From the NCBI RefSeq assembly GCF_003382365.1, contig NZ_QTSU01000002.1, forward strand, positions 434,001-498,000: 64,000 nucleotides of DNA, written 5' to 3'. The notes beneath the pieces are model-generated. The model did not search any database. It worked only from the letters and a program-made list of their open reading frames with translations, and was not told where the DNA came from. The DNA is from Lysobacter silvisoli. GTDB lineage: Bacteria; Pseudomonadota; Gammaproteobacteria; Xanthomonadales; Xanthomonadaceae. Below, piece by piece: positions 62,656 to 64,000 of this stretch. Both the position numbers and the translations under genes were made by a program. Numbering within the stretch: position 1 is the stretch's first letter; each line of letters starts with the position of its first letter.

Positions 62656-62919
62656 TCGCCCCCTCCCTCGCGCACGGTCGTCTCGCCTGCGCGGCGCGCG
62701 CGCCGCCCCCTGCCCTGCGTGGCCTGCTGCATGCTTCCCCCTGTGCGGGCGCCGACCGGGCACGCTGCCGCGGTCTCCCTGCCCGGCGGCCACGCTAGCG
62801 GCTGCGGCGCGGCGACTCAATAGCAGCCGTGGCGCACGGCATTCATGACCCGCGAGGTCAAGGCCTGTGTGCGCGGCGCGCGCTAGACTCGCCCCTATCG
62901 CTGCCGAACCCGCGCTTGC

Positions 62920-63756
62920 ATGTCCGAATTCGAGGTCACCCGCCTGCTCGACACCGGCTCGGTCGCGGTGCGGCATGTGCTGTGCCACGGGCGCTGCCGT
63001 CACCGCAGCGCCGAGGAATGCGCGTCCTCGACCCACCTGGTGTTTCCCTACCGCGGCCTGTACCTGCGCCACGTCGGCCAGGACCAGTCGGTGGCCGATG
63101 CCAACCACGCGCTGCTGTTCAATGCCGGCGAGGGCTATCAGGTCAGCCACCCCGTCACCGGTGGCGACGCCAGTCTGGTGCTGTCGGTGCCGCAGCCGCT
63201 GCTGCGCGAACTCGCGCCGGCCGAACTGCTGCAGCCGCGCGACGAAGTCGGCTTCCGCCGCCAGTCGCTGCGCATCGACCCGCGCGCGCAGGCGCTGGTG
63301 GCGCTGCTGCGCCACGGCCTGCAGCACGGCGGCATCGAACCGCTGGAAGCCGAAAGCCTGGCCCTGACCCTGCTCTGCCGCAGCCTGGGCCCGCGCACCA
63401 CGCACGCCACCGCGGCCACCCAGTCGCGGCGGCGCCTGGTCAACCGGGTCAAGGTGCTGCTGGCCGGCGATCCCACCCGGCGCTGGAGCCTGGAGGACAT
63501 CGCGGCGGAGATCGGCGGCTCGGCGGTCTACCTCACGCAAGCGTTCCAGCAGGTCGAAGGCCTGCCGCTGTACCGCTACCACCTGCGTCTGCGCCTGGCG
63601 CGCGCGCTGGATCTGATACCGCGCAGCGCGGACATGTCGGCGCTGGCGCTGGACCTGGGCTTTTCCAGCCACAGCCACTTCAGCGCCGCCTTCAAGCAGG
63701 CCTACGGCCGCACGCCCTCGGCGTTCCGGCGCTCGGCGCTGGCCAAGAGCGCCTGA
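62920..63756 (+). CDS. AraC-family transcriptional regulator
   Basis: The 278-residue protein has an AraC N-terminal sensor (about 1-165: SVAVRHVLCHGRCRHRSAEE, a Cys-rich patch, then HLVFPYRGLYLRHVGQDQSV and HALLFNAGEGYQVSHPVTGG, as in a cupin). The C-terminal double HTH is well conserved: WSLEDIAAEIGGSAVYLTQA, then FQQVEGLPLYRYHLRLRLAR and ALALDLGFSSHSHFSAAFKQ with AYGRTPSAFRR. The sensor Cys/His content could bind metal. ATG at 62920. It may control the small Cys-rich gene at 63840 directly downstream. Confidence 0.9.
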   Translation: MSEFEVTRLLDTGSVAVRHVLCHGRCRHRSAEECASSTHLVFPYRGLYLRHVGQDQSVADANHALLFNAGEGYQVSHPVTGGDASLVLSVPQPLLRELAPAELLQPRDEVGFRRQSLRIDPRAQALVALLRHGLQHGGIEPLEAESLALTLLCRSLGPRTTHATAATQSRRRLVNRVKVLLAGDPTRRWSLEDIAAEIGGSAVYLTQAFQQVEGLPLYRYHLRLRLARALDLIPRSADMSALALDLGFSSHSHFSAAFKQAYGRTPSAFRRSALAKSA

Positions 63757-63797
63757 CGGTCGCTAAAGAATTCGACAGCGGCGCCGGCGCCGCGATG

Positions 63798-63835
63798 GTC
63801 TCCTGAACCGGCCCGATTCGCGGGCCACAGGAGAC
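63798..63835 (+). promoter_or_regulatory. Hairpin that covers a ribosome binding site
   Basis: GTCTCCTG (63798-63805) pairs with CAGGAGAC (63828-63835), and inside it GGCCCG (63810-63815) pairs with CGGGCC (63821-63826) around an ATTCG loop. The outer right arm contains AGGAG, the Shine-Dalgarno sequence of the gene starting at 63840. Folding would hide it, so translation may depend on melting, binding or transcription context. Confidence 0.7.
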
Positions 63836-63839
63836 CGCC

Positions 63840-63977
63840 ATGAACGAGAAGACCTGCGCCGCTTGCGACTGCGAGCTGGACGAGAACGCCATCCAAGTCC
63901 GCGTCGGTGGCCGCACCGTCGAGGTGTGCTGCGACGAATGCGCGCAGAAGCTGCGCGAAGCCCAGGTGCAGCCGTGA
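63840..63977 (+). CDS. Small Cys-rich zinc-binding protein
   Basis: The 45-residue protein begins MNEKTCAACDCELDENAIQV and ends in VCCDECAQKLREAQVQP. Seven Cys form C-x2-C-x-C at the start and C-C-x2-C near the end, in a TRASH/YHS-like or metallothionein-like layout. ATG at 63840 is 5 bases after AGGAG, which is in the hairpin described above. A stop at 63977 overlaps the next start (GTG at 63974). It may be a metal sensor or scavenger; the sequence is short and the function is inferred from Cys pattern only. Confidence 0.7.
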   Translation: MNEKTCAACDCELDENAIQVRVGGRTVEVCCDECAQKLREAQVQP

Positions 63978-64000
63978 GCGCCGCTGCCTACTTCGCCGAC
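63974..64000 (+). CDS. 5' end of a downstream gene (partial)
   Basis: A GTG at 63974 overlaps the TGA of the small Cys-rich gene and opens a frame reading MSAAAYFAD to the window edge. Nine residues do not identify it, but the four-base overlap suggests coupling to the Cys-rich gene. Confidence 0.4.

Overview
The window is about 70% G+C with densely packed genes and ATGA/GTGA stop-start overlaps. The gene set (PhoP/PhoQ behind a PepSY-like gene, plsY-birA-coaX-SPOR, a fused FakA-DegV protein, MtfA, arginase, many small secreted proteins) and four families of short intergenic palindromes suggest a Xanthomonadaceae gammaproteobacterium, most likely Lysobacter or a close relative. This is an inference from gene content and repeat style; there is no rRNA to place it. 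No insertion sequence, prophage or CRISPR array is visible.

Layout. 0-5 kb: two VOC proteins, a GAF-GGDEF diguanylate cyclase, a metallo-beta-lactamase-fold hydrolase, a repeat-filled gap and trpS. 5-9 kb: envelope and stress genes (CsbD, entericidin-like), arginase, tRNA-Thr and two related SPOR-type membrane proteins. 9-14.6 kb: the coaX-birA-plsY housekeeping block, a FakA-FakB fusion and mtfA. 14.7-19.5 kb: PepSY-phoP-phoQ, then dusA coupled to a pentein hydrolase. 19.5-22 kb: an AT-richer, clearly foreign three-gene operon (TIGR04255-like protein, membrane-anchored HTH protein, unknown protein). 22-36 kb: small secreted proteins, EF-hand proteins, a HAD phosphatase, a winged-helix protein, a lytic transglycosylase, transporters, an amidase and 6-phosphogluconate dehydrogenase. 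36-41 kb: an operon of a haem-oxygenase-like diiron protein, a VOC protein and a class III aminotransferase, followed by an orphan QueC-like PP-loop enzyme and RidA. 41-50 kb: a Cys-rich secreted protein, a multidomain peptidoglycan hydrolase, an amidohydrolase, a low-GC orphan gene, a permease, an alpha/beta hydrolase and a GNAT enzyme. 50-60 kb: the main biosynthetic locus. 60-64 kb: a CPBP protease, two AraC regulators and a small Cys-rich protein whose ribosome binding site lies in a hairpin.

The standout is 50348-59231: five translationally coupled genes encoding a single-module NRPS (C-A-T-TE), a GT-B glycosyltransferase, a free-standing condensation-type acyltransferase, a RhlC-like GT2 glycosyltransferase and a second condensation-type acyltransferase. 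Read together they predict a lipo-amino acid, released by the TE, that is glycosylated twice and probably acylated again: a glycolipid or biosurfactant-like metabolite combining serrawettin-type NRPS logic with rhamnolipid-type glycosylation. The A-domain pocket, aligned by hand, is closest to the glycine-type code. Second in interest are the foreign operon at 19.5-22 kb, the diiron-protein operon at 36.9-39.4 kb, and the ribosome-binding-site hairpin at 63.8 kb.
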